This document shows, piece after piece, positions 25,418 to 33,865 of a DNA stretch of 59,787 nt. The notes under the pieces were generated by a model that saw only the letters and a program-made list of their open reading frames with translations, was not told the origin of the DNA and did not search any database. The position numbers and the translations under genes are program-made. How positions within the stretch are numbered: the first letter of the stretch is position 1; each line of letters begins with the position of its first letter. The DNA is from Desemzia sp045528445 (lineage in GTDB: Bacteria; Bacillota; Bacilli; Lactobacillales; Carnobacteriaceae). The DNA lies in NCBI RefSeq assembly GCF_045528445.1, contig NZ_JBGQQU010000020.1:1-59787 (forward strand), given 5' to 3'.

Positions 25418-25774
25418 CTAAAAGTCTAGTCCATTTTCGCGAGCAGCTTCAGCTAAAGCTTGTACACGGCCATGGTATAGGTATCCACCACGGTCAAAGA
25501 CTACTTCTTTAATACCTTTTTCAGCAGCACGTTGAGCAACTAATGCTCCAACAGCTGTAGCTTGTTCTGTTCTTGTTTCGCCTGAAACTTCTTTATCTAA
25601 TGTAGATGCACTTGCGAGCGTGACACCCGCTACGTCATCAATCACTTGAGCGTAGATATTCTTGTTTGAGCGGAAAACGTTCAAACGTGGGCACTCAGCA
25701 GTACCAGAAATTTTAGCGCGTACTCGTCCATGTCTTTTTAGACGTAGTTTATTTTTGTCTGGTTTTGAAATCAC
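25418..25774 (-). CDS. rplR: 50S ribosomal protein L18
   Basis: L18 binds 5S rRNA and brings it to the 50S subunit with L5. The start is GTG at 25774 ((M)ISKPDKNKLRLKRH), placed after AAAGAGGTGAC, giving 118 residues; the three extra codons upstream contain the ribosome binding site. Motifs PRLNVFRSNKNIYAQVIDD and FDRGGYLYHGRVQALAEA are typical. It lies between rplF and rpsE. Confidence 0.96.
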   Translation of the reverse strand: MISKPDKNKLRLKRHGRVRAKISGTAECPRLNVFRSNKNIYAQVIDDVAGVTLASASTLDKEVSGETRTEQATAVGALVAQRAAEKGIKEVVFDRGGYLYHGRVQALAEAARENGLDF

Positions 25775-25825
25775 AATTGTCACCTCTTTATTTTATTTAC
25801 TAGCAATCAGGCAGCCAGGTAAGTA

Positions 25826-26362
25826 TTATTTACCTGTTTTACCTTCTTTACGACGTACGAATTCGTCAGTGTAACGAATACCTTTACCTTTATAAGGCTC
25901 AGGAGGACGTACTCCACGAATGTTGGCTGCTAATTCTCCAACATGTTCTTTGTTGATTCCTTTAACAATAATCTTAGTGTTTGAAGGAACTTCAACAGTA
26001 ATACCTTCTCTAGCTTCAAATTCAACTGGATGTGAAAGACCAACGTTCAATACAAGTTTAGTTCCTTGTAATTGAGCACGGTATCCAACCCCGATCAAAT
26101 CTAAAGTTTTTTCGAATCCTTCAGTAACTCCAACGACCATGTTGTTAACAAGGGCGCGTGTAGTACCGTGGATCGTACGGCTAGGTTTGCTGTCGTCAGG
26201 ACGAGTGAAAGTAATTTCATTATCTGAAACAGTCATCGTAATGACAGGACTGATTGCAAGGTTCAATTCACCTTTAGGTCCTTTAACAGTAACATCATTT
26301 CCGTTTTGAGTAACTTCTACTCCAGCAGGAATAGTAATAACTTTATTTCCAATACGGCTCAT
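25826..26362 (-). CDS. rplF: 50S ribosomal protein L6
   Basis: The 178-residue protein starts at ATG 26362 (MSRIGNKVITIPAGVEV) behind AGGAGGTG; the longer upstream frame overlaps rpsH and is not used. Two homologous L6 domains are visible, the second ending GVRPPEPYKGKGIRYTDE. It supports the factor-binding site near the sarcin-ricin loop. Confidence 0.97.
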   Translation of the reverse strand: MSRIGNKVITIPAGVEVTQNGNDVTVKGPKGELNLAISPVITMTVSDNEITFTRPDDSKPSRTIHGTTRALVNNMVVGVTEGFEKTLDLIGVGYRAQLQGTKLVLNVGLSHPVEFEAREGITVEVPSNTKIIVKGINKEHVGELAANIRGVRPPEPYKGKGIRYTDEFVRRKEGKTGK

Positions 26363-26393
26363 AGCAGGGCACCTCCTTATTTCTTCTTGTTTA

Positions 26394-26792
26394 TTACCAA
26401 ACGTAAGCGAGTATTTCGCCACCGATATTTTTTGTTCTTGCTTCTTTGTCTGTAACGACACCTTCTGAAGTTGATACGATCGCGATACCTAGTCCGTTAA
26501 GAACTTTAGGTACATCGCCAGCTTTAGCGTAAACACGCAAACCTGGTTTAGAGATACGTTTCAATCCAGTGATAACACGTTCGTTGTCTTGTCCATATTT
26601 TAAGAAAACACGGATAACGCCTTGTTTGTCATCTTCAACAAATTCAACATTTTTTACAAAACCTTCACGTTTTAAAATGTTAGCAATCTCTTTTTTAACT
26701 TTTGAAGCAGGTACTTCTAATGATTCGTGTTTTGCTGAGTTAGCGTTACGAACACGTGTTAGAAAATCTGCGATTGGATCAGTCATGACCAT
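26394..26792 (-). CDS. rpsH: 30S ribosomal protein S8
   Basis: The 132-residue protein starts MTDPIADFLTRVRNANSAKH (a GTG/ATG pair two codons upstream is possible) and ends TDKEARTKNIGGEILAYVW. S8 binds the central domain of 16S rRNA and, in enteric bacteria, represses the spc operon; whether it does so here is unknown. It follows rpsN. Confidence 0.97.
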   Translation of the reverse strand: MVMTDPIADFLTRVRNANSAKHESLEVPASKVKKEIANILKREGFVKNVEFVEDDKQGVIRVFLKYGQDNERVITGLKRISKPGLRVYAKAGDVPKVLNGLGIAIVSTSEGVVTDKEARTKNIGGEILAYVW

Positions 26793-26824
26793 GATTTTTT
26801 AGCCTCCTTTTTGCGAGTTTCGTT

Positions 26825-27010
26825 TTACCAGCTTGCTTTTTTCATACCTGGAATTTCACCTTTATAGGCTAGTTCGCGTAAGCAAATACGGCAAAGTTTG
26901 AATTTGCGGTAAACTGAATGTGGACGACCACAACGTTCACAACGAGTGTATTCTTGAGTTGAGAATTTAGCAGGGCGTTTACTTTTAGCAATCATTGATT
27001 TTTTAGCCAC
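26825..27010 (-). CDS. rpsN: 30S ribosomal protein S14, type Z (zinc form)
   Basis: The 61-residue protein has two C-x2-C pairs (TRCERCGRPH and LCRICLREL), marking the short zinc-binding S14 typical of Gram-positive spc operons. The end GEIPGMKKASW is the family signature. It lies between rplE and rpsH. Confidence 0.97.
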   Translation of the reverse strand: MAKKSMIAKSKRPAKFSTQEYTRCERCGRPHSVYRKFKLCRICLRELAYKGEIPGMKKASW

Positions 27011-27027
27011 TATCTTCGCCTCCTATA

Positions 27028-27567
27028 TTATTTTTGGAATGGCATTCCAAGTTGCGTTAACAATTCACGAGATTCTTCGTCAGTGTTAGCAGTAGTTACA
27101 ATAACGATGTCCATTCCGCGAACTTTATCAACCATGTCATATTCAACTTCAGGGAAGATAAGTTGTTCTTTAATTCCTAACGTGTAGTTTCCACGTCCGT
27201 CGAAAGCTTTATTGCTTACGCCGCGGAAGTCGCGTACACGAGGAAGTGAAACAGAAACCAATTTGTCTAAGAAATCGTACATTCTGTCTCCACGTAATGT
27301 TACTTTAGTACCAATAGGCATGCCTTCACGTAAACGGAAGCCAGCGATTGATTTTTTAGCTTTTGTAATTACTGGTTTTTGACCAGCGATAACTGTCAAT
27401 TCATTAACTGCTTTGTCTAAGTTTTTAGTGTTTGATACTGCATCACCCACACCCATGTTAATAACGATTTTATCAACTTTTGGTGTTTGCATGATTGATG
27501 AGTAGTTGAATTTCTCCATCATAGCTGGAGTAACTTCTTTAGTATATTTTTCTTTAAGGCGGTTCAT
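27028..27567 (-). CDS. rplE: 50S ribosomal protein L5
   Basis: The 179-residue protein starts MNRLKEKYTKEVTPAMMEKF and carries GQKPVITKAKKSIAGFRLRE and GMDIVIVTTANTDEESRELL. It binds 5S rRNA and contacts P-site tRNA and S13. It is between rplX and rpsN, with AGGGA before the ATG. Confidence 0.97.
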   Translation of the reverse strand: MNRLKEKYTKEVTPAMMEKFNYSSIMQTPKVDKIVINMGVGDAVSNTKNLDKAVNELTVIAGQKPVITKAKKSIAGFRLREGMPIGTKVTLRGDRMYDFLDKLVSVSLPRVRDFRGVSNKAFDGRGNYTLGIKEQLIFPEVEYDMVDKVRGMDIVIVTTANTDEESRELLTQLGMPFQK

Positions 27568-27594
27568 GAAGTTTGTCCCTCCTTCCTTAATCTA

Positions 27595-27903
27595 TTAGTT
27601 TAAAACTTCACCGGTTTTTTTAGATACACGTACTTTTTTACCATCTTCAACTTTGTAGCCAACGCGAGTTGGTTCGCCAGTTGAAGCGTCGATCAACATA
27701 ACATTTGAAGCATCAACTGGGGCTTCGATTTCTAGAATGCCGCCATTTGGTTCAAATGTTGATGGTTTTTGGTGTTTTTTCATAATGTTAACACCTTCAA
27801 CGGTAACGCGATTTTTCTTAGGAAATACAGCTTTAACTACGCCTTCTTTGCCTTTATCTTTACCAGTGATAACTTTAACTTTATCTCCTGTTTTAATAAA
27901 CAT
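27595..27903 (-). CDS. rplX: 50S ribosomal protein L24
   Basis: The 102-residue protein has the KOW motif near its start (KTGDKVKVITGKDKGKEGVV), followed by VEGVNIMKKHQKPS. L24 starts 50S assembly by binding the 5' domain of 23S rRNA. It lies 35 bases after rplN. Confidence 0.97.
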   Translation of the reverse strand: MFIKTGDKVKVITGKDKGKEGVVKAVFPKKNRVTVEGVNIMKKHQKPSTFEPNGGILEIEAPVDASNVMLIDASTGEPTRVGYKVEDGKKVRVSKKTGEVLN

Positions 27904-27938
27904 ATTTATCTCGCACCTCCTTCGTGGATGGTTGGGTA

Positions 27939-28307
27939 TTAAAGAACTTCTGGAGCCAATGAAACGATTTTCATGAAACTGTTGTCACGTAATTCACGTG
28001 CAACAGGTCCAAAGATACGAGTTCCTCTTGGGCTCTTATCGTCACGGATAATGACACATGCATTTTCATCAAATTTAATATAAGAACCGTCTGCACGACG
28101 AGCTCCTGTTTTGGTACGTACAATTACAGCTTTAACAACTTCACCTTTTTTGACAACGCCACCTGGTGTTGCATGTTTTACAGTACAAACAATAACATCA
28201 CCAATGTTAGCAGTCTTACGGCCTGAACCACCTAGTACTTTTATTGCAAGTACTTCACGTGCACCAGAGTTGTCAGCTACTTTCAAACGACTTTCTGCTT
28301 GGATCAC
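27939..28307 (-). CDS. rplN: 50S ribosomal protein L14
   Basis: The 122-residue protein starts MIQAESRLKVADNSGAREVL and contains the L14 signature GVVKKGEVVKAVIVRTKTGA. It forms intersubunit bridges with L19 and is the docking site of the silencing factor RsfS. It lies between rpsQ and rplX. Confidence 0.98.
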   Translation of the reverse strand: MIQAESRLKVADNSGAREVLAIKVLGGSGRKTANIGDVIVCTVKHATPGGVVKKGEVVKAVIVRTKTGARRADGSYIKFDENACVIIRDDKSPRGTRIFGPVARELRDNSFMKIVSLAPEVL

Positions 28308-28363
28308 TTTCGTATCCTCCTTTCGGAATTAGAAACTTCATTTTTAAAATCAGGTTTTTATGC

Positions 28364-28630
28364 TTAGATAATGATAGATTCTTCCACGATTTCAACTAAA
28401 CGGAAATGTTTAGTAGCTGATAATGGACGAGTTTCCATAATTTTAACGATATCGCCTAATTTTGCACTGTTGTTTTCATCATGTGCTTTGTATTTTTTAG
28501 AATATTTCATACGTTTGCCGTATACTGGGTGGCGTTTTTGAGTATCAATTTGAACAACGATAGTTTTGTCCATTTTGTCAGAAACAACGTGTCCTTGGTA
28601 CACTTTACGTTGATTACGTTCTTCAGTCAT
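28364..28630 (-). CDS. rpsQ: 30S ribosomal protein S17
   Basis: The 88-residue OB-fold protein starts MTEERNQRKVYQGHVVSDKM and has KRHPVYGKRMKYSKKYKAHD and the signature GDIVKIMETRPLSATKHFRL. It is a primary 16S rRNA-binding protein. It lies between rpmC and rplN. Confidence 0.97.
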   Translation of the reverse strand: MTEERNQRKVYQGHVVSDKMDKTIVVQIDTQKRHPVYGKRMKYSKKYKAHDENNSAKLGDIVKIMETRPLSATKHFRLVEIVEESIII

Positions 28631-28662
28631 TTGTTAGCGACCTCCTTTTTCGTTTCGATCAA

Positions 28663-28857
28663 CTATTTTTGTAATTCAGCTTGGCGCAACGCTGTTTTAA
28701 TGCGTGCGATAGATTTGCGAACTTCGCTCAATCTTGAAGTATTCTCTAACTGGCCAGTAGCCAATTGGAATCTTAGATTGAATAATTCTTCTTTAAATTC
28801 TTTTTCTTTTTCAATCATTTCTGAAGTGGATAATTCTTTAAGTTCATTAGCCTTCAT
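28663..28857 (-). CDS. rpmC: 50S ribosomal protein L29
   Basis: The 64-residue protein starts at ATG 28857 (MKANELKELSTSEMIEKEKE), inside the last codons of rplP, an 11-base overlap; the longer frame upstream is not supported. The tail FQLATGQLENTSRLSEVRKS is typical. L29 lies at the exit tunnel and helps dock SRP and trigger factor with L23. Confidence 0.95.
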   Translation of the reverse strand: MKANELKELSTSEMIEKEKEFKEELFNLRFQLATGQLENTSRLSEVRKSIARIKTALRQAELQK

Positions 28858-29281
28858 TAGATTCACCACCAATTTCTTCACGTTTTACAAATTTCGTTTT
28901 GATCGGTAATTTGTGTGATGCTAAACGTAATGCTTCACGAGCTACTTCTTCAGATACGCCGCCAACTTCAAACATGATTTTTCCACGTTTAACTGGTGAA
29001 ACCCATCCTTCAGGAGCACCTTTACCAGATCCCATACGAACTCCGATTGCTTTTGATGTGTATGATTTATGAGGGAAAATTTTGATCCATACTTTCCCAC
29101 CACGTTTCATGTAACGAGTCATAGCAATACGAGCAGCTTCAATTTGACGGTTAGTGATCCAGTGAGATTCTACAGCTTGTAAGCCGAATTCTCCATAAGC
29201 GATCTCTTTACCACCTTTAGCTTCACCGCGCATTTTACCTCTAAATTCACGACGGAATTTTACACGTTTAGGTACTAACAT
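28847..29281 (-). CDS. rplP: 50S ribosomal protein L16
   Basis: The 144-residue protein starts MLVPKRVKFRREFRGKMRGE at ATG 29281, one base after the rpsC stop. It has the conserved arginine loop region AARIAMTRYMKRGGKVWIKI and GSGKGAPEGWVSPVKRG. L16 organises the A-site tRNA region of the peptidyl transferase centre. The 3' end overlaps rpmC. Confidence 0.97.
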   Translation of the reverse strand: MLVPKRVKFRREFRGKMRGEAKGGKEIAYGEFGLQAVESHWITNRQIEAARIAMTRYMKRGGKVWIKIFPHKSYTSKAIGVRMGSGKGAPEGWVSPVKRGKIMFEVGGVSEEVAREALRLASHKLPIKTKFVKREEIGGESNEG

Positions 29282-29282
29282 G

Positions 29283-29939
29283 TTATTTCCCTCCTTTCTC
29301 TGCATTCTTTTTAGCAGGAAGAACTTCTCCACGGTAAATCCAAACTTTAACACCTAGTTTACCATAAGTAGTATCTGCTTCTTCCCAAGCGTAATCGATA
29401 TCTGCACGTAATGTGTGCAATGGAACAGTTCCTTCAGAATGGATCTCAGTACGAGCCATATCTGCACCGTTCAAACGACCAGAAACTTGAGTTTTGATTC
29501 CTTTAGCTCCAGCACGCATTGTGCGTTGGATAGCTTGTTTTTGAGCACGGCGGAAAGCTACACGATTTTCAAGTTGACGTGCAATTCCTTCACCGACTAA
29601 TTTAGCGTCTAAATCAGGTCTTTTGATTTCAACGATGTTGATGTGAACTCGTTTACCTGTTAAGTCGTTTAATTTTTTGCGTAATGCATCTACTTCAGAT
29701 CCACCTTTACCAATAACCATTCCTGGTTTAGCAGTGTGAATAGAGATGTTTACACGATTAGCAGCACGTTCAATTTCTACTAATGAGATTGAAGCGTCAC
29801 TAAGATTTTTAAAGATGTATTCACGAATTGCAATATCTTCATGTAGGTAGTCGCCGAATTCTTTTTCTGCATACCATTTAGAATCCCAGCCGCGAATAAT
29901 TCCTACACGCATACCTTTTGGATTAATTTTTTGACCCAC
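29283..29939 (-). CDS. rpsC: 30S ribosomal protein S3
   Basis: The 218-residue protein starts MGQKINPKGMRVGIIRGWDS, carries a KH domain with GMVIGKGGSEVDALRKKLN, and the C-domain GRLNGADMARTEIHSEGTVP. S3 forms part of the mRNA entry helicase with S4 and S5. It follows rplV after three bases. Confidence 0.98.
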   Translation of the reverse strand: MGQKINPKGMRVGIIRGWDSKWYAEKEFGDYLHEDIAIREYIFKNLSDASISLVEIERAANRVNISIHTAKPGMVIGKGGSEVDALRKKLNDLTGKRVHINIVEIKRPDLDAKLVGEGIARQLENRVAFRRAQKQAIQRTMRAGAKGIKTQVSGRLNGADMARTEIHSEGTVPLHTLRADIDYAWEEADTTYGKLGVKVWIYRGEVLPAKKNAEKGGK

Positions 29940-29942
29940 AGA

Positions 29943-30299
29943 TTAGCCCTCCTTTTTCTCTGATACCACGATTGTAATGTGGCTTGTGCGTTTCATGATT
30001 GGTGAAGCTGATCCTTTTGCACGAGGACGGAAACGTTTCATCGTTGGTCCTTCGTTAACATAAGCTTCGCTTACTACCAAGTTTTCAATATCTAAATCAT
30101 AATTGTGTTCAGCATTAGCGATAGCAGATTTTAAAACTTTCTCTACTACTGGTGATGCTCCTCTAGGAGTGAATTTCAAAATTGAAATTGCTTCACCAAC
30201 ACTTTTACCTCTAATAAGATCGACAACTAAACGAACCTTACGAGCGGTAATGCGAACAGTTTTTGCAGTTGATTTAGCTGCTGTAATTTGTTCTGACAT
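29943..30299 (-). CDS. rplV: 50S ribosomal protein L22
   Basis: The 118-residue protein starts at ATG 30299 (MSEQITAAKSTAKTVRITAR) after GAGGATT; the six-codon extension upstream holds the ribosome binding site. The loop region PTMKRFRPRAKGSASPIMKR reaches into the exit tunnel, where macrolide-resistance changes occur, and looks wild type. Confidence 0.96.
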   Translation of the reverse strand: MSEQITAAKSTAKTVRITARKVRLVVDLIRGKSVGEAISILKFTPRGASPVVEKVLKSAIANAEHNYDLDIENLVVSEAYVNEGPTMKRFRPRAKGSASPIMKRTSHITIVVSEKKEG

Positions 30300-30320
30300 G
30301 AGTAATCCTCCCCTCAATAA

Positions 30321-30599
30321 TTAACGATTCGTTTTTTTGTCATCCGCAGTGTGTCCGCGGTAAGTTCTTGTTGGCGCAAATTCACCTAATTTGTGTCCGA
30401 CCATGTCTTCTTGTACAAAAACTGGGACATGCTTCCGTCCATCATATACAGCAATTGTGTGACCTACAAAGTTTGGAAAAATTGTAGAACGACGAGACCA
30501 AGTTTTAATAACTGATTTCTTTTCGCTAGCGTCCATTGCTTGTACTTTTTTCATTAAGTGTTCATCGACAAAAGGTCCCTTTTTAATACTACGACCCAT
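30321..30599 (-). CDS. rpsS: 30S ribosomal protein S19
   Basis: The 92-residue protein starts MGRSIKKGPFVDEHLMKKVQ and contains the signature GHTIAVYDGRKHVPVFVQED and the end EFAPTRTYRGHTADDKKTNR. S19 forms a head complex with S13. It lies between rplB and rplV. Confidence 0.97.
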   Translation of the reverse strand: MGRSIKKGPFVDEHLMKKVQAMDASEKKSVIKTWSRRSTIFPNFVGHTIAVYDGRKHVPVFVQEDMVGHKLGEFAPTRTYRGHTADDKKTNR

Positions 30600-30651
30600 A
30601 GTTGAACCTCCTTCCAGTTATGCAGCAAATTGGTTATCCAACTTGCCTGGT

Positions 30652-31485
30652 TTATTTTGTTTTACGACGACGTACGATTCGTTTGTTAGATCTTGCTTTA
30701 GAGTTACGTGTTTTCAATCCAAGAGCAGGTTTACCCCATGGAGTTAATGGACCAGCATGTCCGATTGGAGCTTTACCTTCACCACCACCGTGTGGGTGAT
30801 CGTTAGGGTTCATTACAGAACCACGAACAGTTGGGCGTTTACCCATCCAACGTGAACGTCCAGCTTTACCAATGTTGATCAATTCATGTTGTTCATTACC
30901 AACTTCACCGATTGTAGCACGGCAAGTAGCTAAGATTTGACGAACTTCGCCTGATCCTAAACGAACTAACACGTATTTTCCTTCTTTACCTAAAACTTGT
31001 GCGCTTGTTCCTGCTGAACGAACCAATTGTCCACCTTTACCAGGTTTCAATTCGATGTTGTGAACAACAGTACCAACTGGAATGTTTGATAGGGGTAAAG
31101 TATTACCCACTTTAATATCAGCATTTTCTCCTGAAAGAATATGTTGACCAATTTCAATTCCTTTTGGTGCAAGAATGTAAGTTTTGATTCCATCTACATA
31201 ATGGATTAGTGCAATGTTTGCTGAACGGTTTGGATCATATTCAACAGTTTTTACGATACCGACAACATCGTCTTTGTTACGTTTGAAGTCGATAATACGG
31301 TAACTACGTTTGTGCCCGCCACCTTGGTGACGTACTGTAATTTTACCATTGTTGTTACGGCCAGCTTTTCTTTTGTTTGGTTCTAACAAAGTCTTTTCAG
31401 GCGTTGTTGAAGTGATTTCAGCGAAATCAGAACCAGTCATATTACGACGGCCGTTAGTGGTAGGTTTGTACTTTTTAATCGCCAC
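30652..31485 (-). CDS. rplB: 50S ribosomal protein L2
   Basis: The 277-residue protein starts MAIKKYKPTTNGRRNMTGSD, has an OB-fold and SH3-like core, and ends with the conserved MNPNDHPHGGGEGKAPIGHA, which contains the histidine near the peptidyl transferase centre. L2 is needed for subunit joining. It lies between rplW and rpsS. Confidence 0.98.
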   Translation of the reverse strand: MAIKKYKPTTNGRRNMTGSDFAEITSTTPEKTLLEPNKRKAGRNNNGKITVRHQGGGHKRSYRIIDFKRNKDDVVGIVKTVEYDPNRSANIALIHYVDGIKTYILAPKGIEIGQHILSGENADIKVGNTLPLSNIPVGTVVHNIELKPGKGGQLVRSAGTSAQVLGKEGKYVLVRLGSGEVRQILATCRATIGEVGNEQHELINIGKAGRSRWMGKRPTVRGSVMNPNDHPHGGGEGKAPIGHAGPLTPWGKPALGLKTRNSKARSNKRIVRRRKTK

Positions 31486-31516
31486 GTGTTTTCCCTCCTA
31501 TAAGTGATATTTTGAA

Positions 31517-31804
31517 TTATTCAGCTTCGAAAAATTCGATTTCTTTTGAATCAGCTGTTAATGTAACAACTGCTTTACGACGTTTTTTAGTGTAACCAGA
31601 ATATCTTCCCATACGTTTTAATTTTCCACGTACGTTCATAACATTCACGTTTTTAACTTTAACGCCAAAGATTTCTTCAATTGCTTGTTTGATATGAGTT
31701 TTGTTTGCGCGAACGTCTACTTCAAAAGTATATTTTTTGCTGTCTTCAGCAAGCATAGCTTTTTCAGTAATCATAGGGCGCAAGATAACTTCGCGTGCTT
31801 CCAT
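31517..31804 (-). CDS. rplW: 50S ribosomal protein L23
   Basis: The 95-residue protein has the L23 signature VDVRANKTHIKQAIEEIFGV and YSGYTKKRRKAVVTL. It is the main docking protein for trigger factor and SRP at the tunnel exit. Its ATG shares one base with the rplD stop. Confidence 0.97.
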   Translation of the reverse strand: MEAREVILRPMITEKAMLAEDSKKYTFEVDVRANKTHIKQAIEEIFGVKVKNVNVMNVRGKLKRMGRYSGYTKKRRKAVVTLTADSKEIEFFEAE

Positions 31805-32427
31805 TATTGAAGAGCCTCCTCTACTTGAGTTAGAGCAGTTTGCGTTAAGATCAATTTGTTATGAGATACAACATCTAAAACTGTAACGTTATCTGGAGCT
31901 ACTACTGTTACTCCTGGAAGGTTACGAGCTGATAATGTTGTGAAATCATTTCCGTTTTCTACAACAACTAACACTTTTGTATCAACGTTTAAATTGTTTA
32001 ACACTTGTGCAAATTCTTTCGTTTTTGGTGCATCAAAGTTCAATGCATCTACAACGATCATGTTTCCTTCAGCTACTTTAGAAGAAAGAACAGATCTGAT
32101 TGCTAAACGACGAACTTTTTTAGGAAGTTTGTAGCTGTATGAACGAGGTGTCGGTCCAAAGACTACACCACCGCCACGCCATTGTGGTGAACGGATAGAT
32201 CCTTGACGAGCACGTCCAGTACCTTTTTGTCTCCATGGTTTACGGCCACCGCCTCTTACTGCACTACGGTTTTTTACTTTGTGTGTTCCTTGTCTTAATG
32301 AAGCACGTTGCATGATGATTGCATCAAAAACAACATTTTCATTTGGTTCAATTCCGAAAACAGCATCGTTTAAAGTAACTTCGCCATTTTGAGAACCGTC
32401 TTGTTTAAATAAGACTAATTTTGCCAT
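31804..32427 (-). CDS. rplD: 50S ribosomal protein L4
   Basis: The 207-residue protein has the extended tunnel loop with GGGRKPWRQKGTGRARQGS and WRGGGVVFGPTPRSY. In gamma-proteobacteria L4 represses the S10 operon; a like role in Firmicutes is not established. It lies between rplC and rplW. Confidence 0.97.
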   Translation of the reverse strand: MAKLVLFKQDGSQNGEVTLNDAVFGIEPNENVVFDAIIMQRASLRQGTHKVKNRSAVRGGGRKPWRQKGTGRARQGSIRSPQWRGGGVVFGPTPRSYSYKLPKKVRRLAIRSVLSSKVAEGNMIVVDALNFDAPKTKEFAQVLNNLNVDTKVLVVVENGNDFTTLSARNLPGVTVVAPDNVTVLDVVSHNKLILTQTALTQVEEALQ

Positions 32428-32453
32428 TCCTTTGCTCCTCCTTTCTTCGATCT

Positions 32454-33086
32454 TTATTTAACTGCTTTAAGAGCAGTTCTAATTTGGATTAAGGATTTTT
32501 TAGCTCCAGGTACATTACCTTTAATTAAGATAACGTTTCTTTCAACGTCAACACGTACGATTTCAAGATTTTGAATTGTTACGCGGTTTCCGCCCATACG
32601 ACCTGGCAATAATTTACGTTTGAATACGCGATTAGGATCAACGGGACCCATTGAACCAGGACGACGGTGGTAACGAGATCCGTGAGACATTGGTCCACGA
32701 GATTGGCCATGGCGTTTGATAACACCTTGGAAACCTTTACCTTTAGTTGTCCCCGTGACATCAACGATGTCTCCAGCTGCGAACATATCAACTTTAATTT
32801 CTTTTCCTACTTCGTATTCCCCTAGCTCAACACCGTCAAATTCACGAATGAAGCGCTTAGGAGTAGCATTTGCTTTTGCTACATGACCTTTAGCAGGTTT
32901 GTTAGACAATACTTCACGTTTGTCTTGGTAACCAAGTTGAACTGCTTCGTAGCCATCGTTTTCCATTGTTTTAAGTTGTAAAACAACGTTTGGAGTAGCT
33001 TCGATTACTGTTACAGGAATTAATTCCCCAGCTTCAGTAAAGACTTGTGTCATTCCTACTTTTTTTCCTAAGATTCCTTTGGTCAT
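32454..33086 (-). CDS. rplC: 50S ribosomal protein L3
   Basis: The 210-residue protein starts MTKGILGKKVGMTQVFTEAG and contains the L3 signature GDIVDVTGTTKGKGFQGVIK and the W-loop-like region SMGPVDPNRVFKRKLLPGRM near the peptidyl transferase centre. It is an assembly initiator of the 50S subunit and the second gene of the S10 operon. Confidence 0.98.
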   Translation of the reverse strand: MTKGILGKKVGMTQVFTEAGELIPVTVIEATPNVVLQLKTMENDGYEAVQLGYQDKREVLSNKPAKGHVAKANATPKRFIREFDGVELGEYEVGKEIKVDMFAAGDIVDVTGTTKGKGFQGVIKRHGQSRGPMSHGSRYHRRPGSMGPVDPNRVFKRKLLPGRMGGNRVTIQNLEIVRVDVERNVILIKGNVPGAKKSLIQIRTALKAVK

Positions 33087-33116
33087 GAGTACACCTCCAT
33101 TATTTTTTTAGTTTGA

Positions 33117-33425
33117 TTATAATTTAATTTCGATATCTACGCCTGATGGTAGATCTAATTTTGTTAAAGCATCAACAGTTTTTGGTGTTGGGTTAACAAT
33201 ATCAATCACACGTTTGTGAGTGCGCATTTCAAATTGTTCACGAGAGTCTTTGTATTTGTGAGTCGCACGAATCACAGTGTACACACTTCTCTCAGTTGGT
33301 AATGGAATTGGACCAGACACGCTAGCACCAGTTCTCTTTGCTGTTTCTACAATTTTGTCCGCTGATTGATCCAAGATACGGTGTTCGTATGCTTTCAAAC
33401 GGATACGGATTTTTTGTTTTGCCAT
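33117..33425 (-). CDS. rpsJ: 30S ribosomal protein S10
   Basis: The 102-residue protein starts at ATG 33425 (MAKQKIRIRLKAYEHRILDQ) after GGAGGG; the upstream frame is leader RNA. The tail SGVDIEIKL is typical. S10 is also the NusE part of antitermination complexes and partner of NusG. The tetracycline-linked loop (TERSVYTVIRATHKYKDSRE) looks wild type. It heads the S10-spc-alpha super-operon. Confidence 0.97.
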   Translation of the reverse strand: MAKQKIRIRLKAYEHRILDQSADKIVETAKRTGASVSGPIPLPTERSVYTVIRATHKYKDSREQFEMRTHKRVIDIVNPTPKTVDALTKLDLPSGVDIEIKL

Positions 33426-33595
33426 AATTTTCCCTCCTTCGCCTATTCTTATAAAGTAGACATTGCTCCACGAAAATTTCCGACACACTCGCCGTGGCAA
33501 AGCGGCCGGGTGTATCGCAACCTCCCGTTTCTTAGCCATCGATTCCAAATGAAATCGGGGTCTGTGCTTCTCTCTTTTAAATCAGCACCTTAAAT

Positions 33596-33624
33596 AGTAT
33601 AACCAATATACATTATCAAATCAA
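33596..33624 (-). promoter_or_regulatory. Promoter and leader of the S10 super-operon
   Basis: On the minus strand -35 TTGATT (33624-33619), a 17-base spacer and -10 TATACT (33601-33596) drive rpsJ onward. The transcript would have a leader of about 165 bases (33426-33590), rich in GC patches such as CCCGGCCGC, that could fold, but no recognised riboswitch is apparent. Confidence 0.75.
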
Positions 33625-33748
33625 GTGTTTTTCGCGGTTTTTTCAACTTTTTTAAAAATAAGTCGGCTTTTTTCTTCACATTTCATCCACTATTAACGGT
33701 TTTACCATTTGCGAGATTGATCTTGTCCATTATCAGTCTTCTAAATGA

Positions 33749-33796
33749 TGAAAAAAGCTACTTCTTATCATCTGCAATGATTAAGATAGTAGCTTA
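33749..33796 (-). terminator. Terminator of ilvE
   Basis: On the minus strand AAGCTACT-TCTT-ATCAT pairs with ATGAT-AAGA-AGTAGCTT around a short loop and is followed by a T-run. It lies about 70 bases after the ilvE stop and insulates the S10 promoter. Confidence 0.85.
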
Positions 33797-33865
33797 GTTC
33801 AAATTATTTGTCTAGTAAAACTTCTTTTTTAAATTTTTTTATCCACTGTTTTGTTTCTGCTTCTC

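Noticed and set aside
33426..33590. Protein extension of S10 at its N-terminus
   Set aside because: The frame stays open to 33548, but the ATG at 33425 has the proper ribosome binding site and family start; the upstream part is leader RNA.
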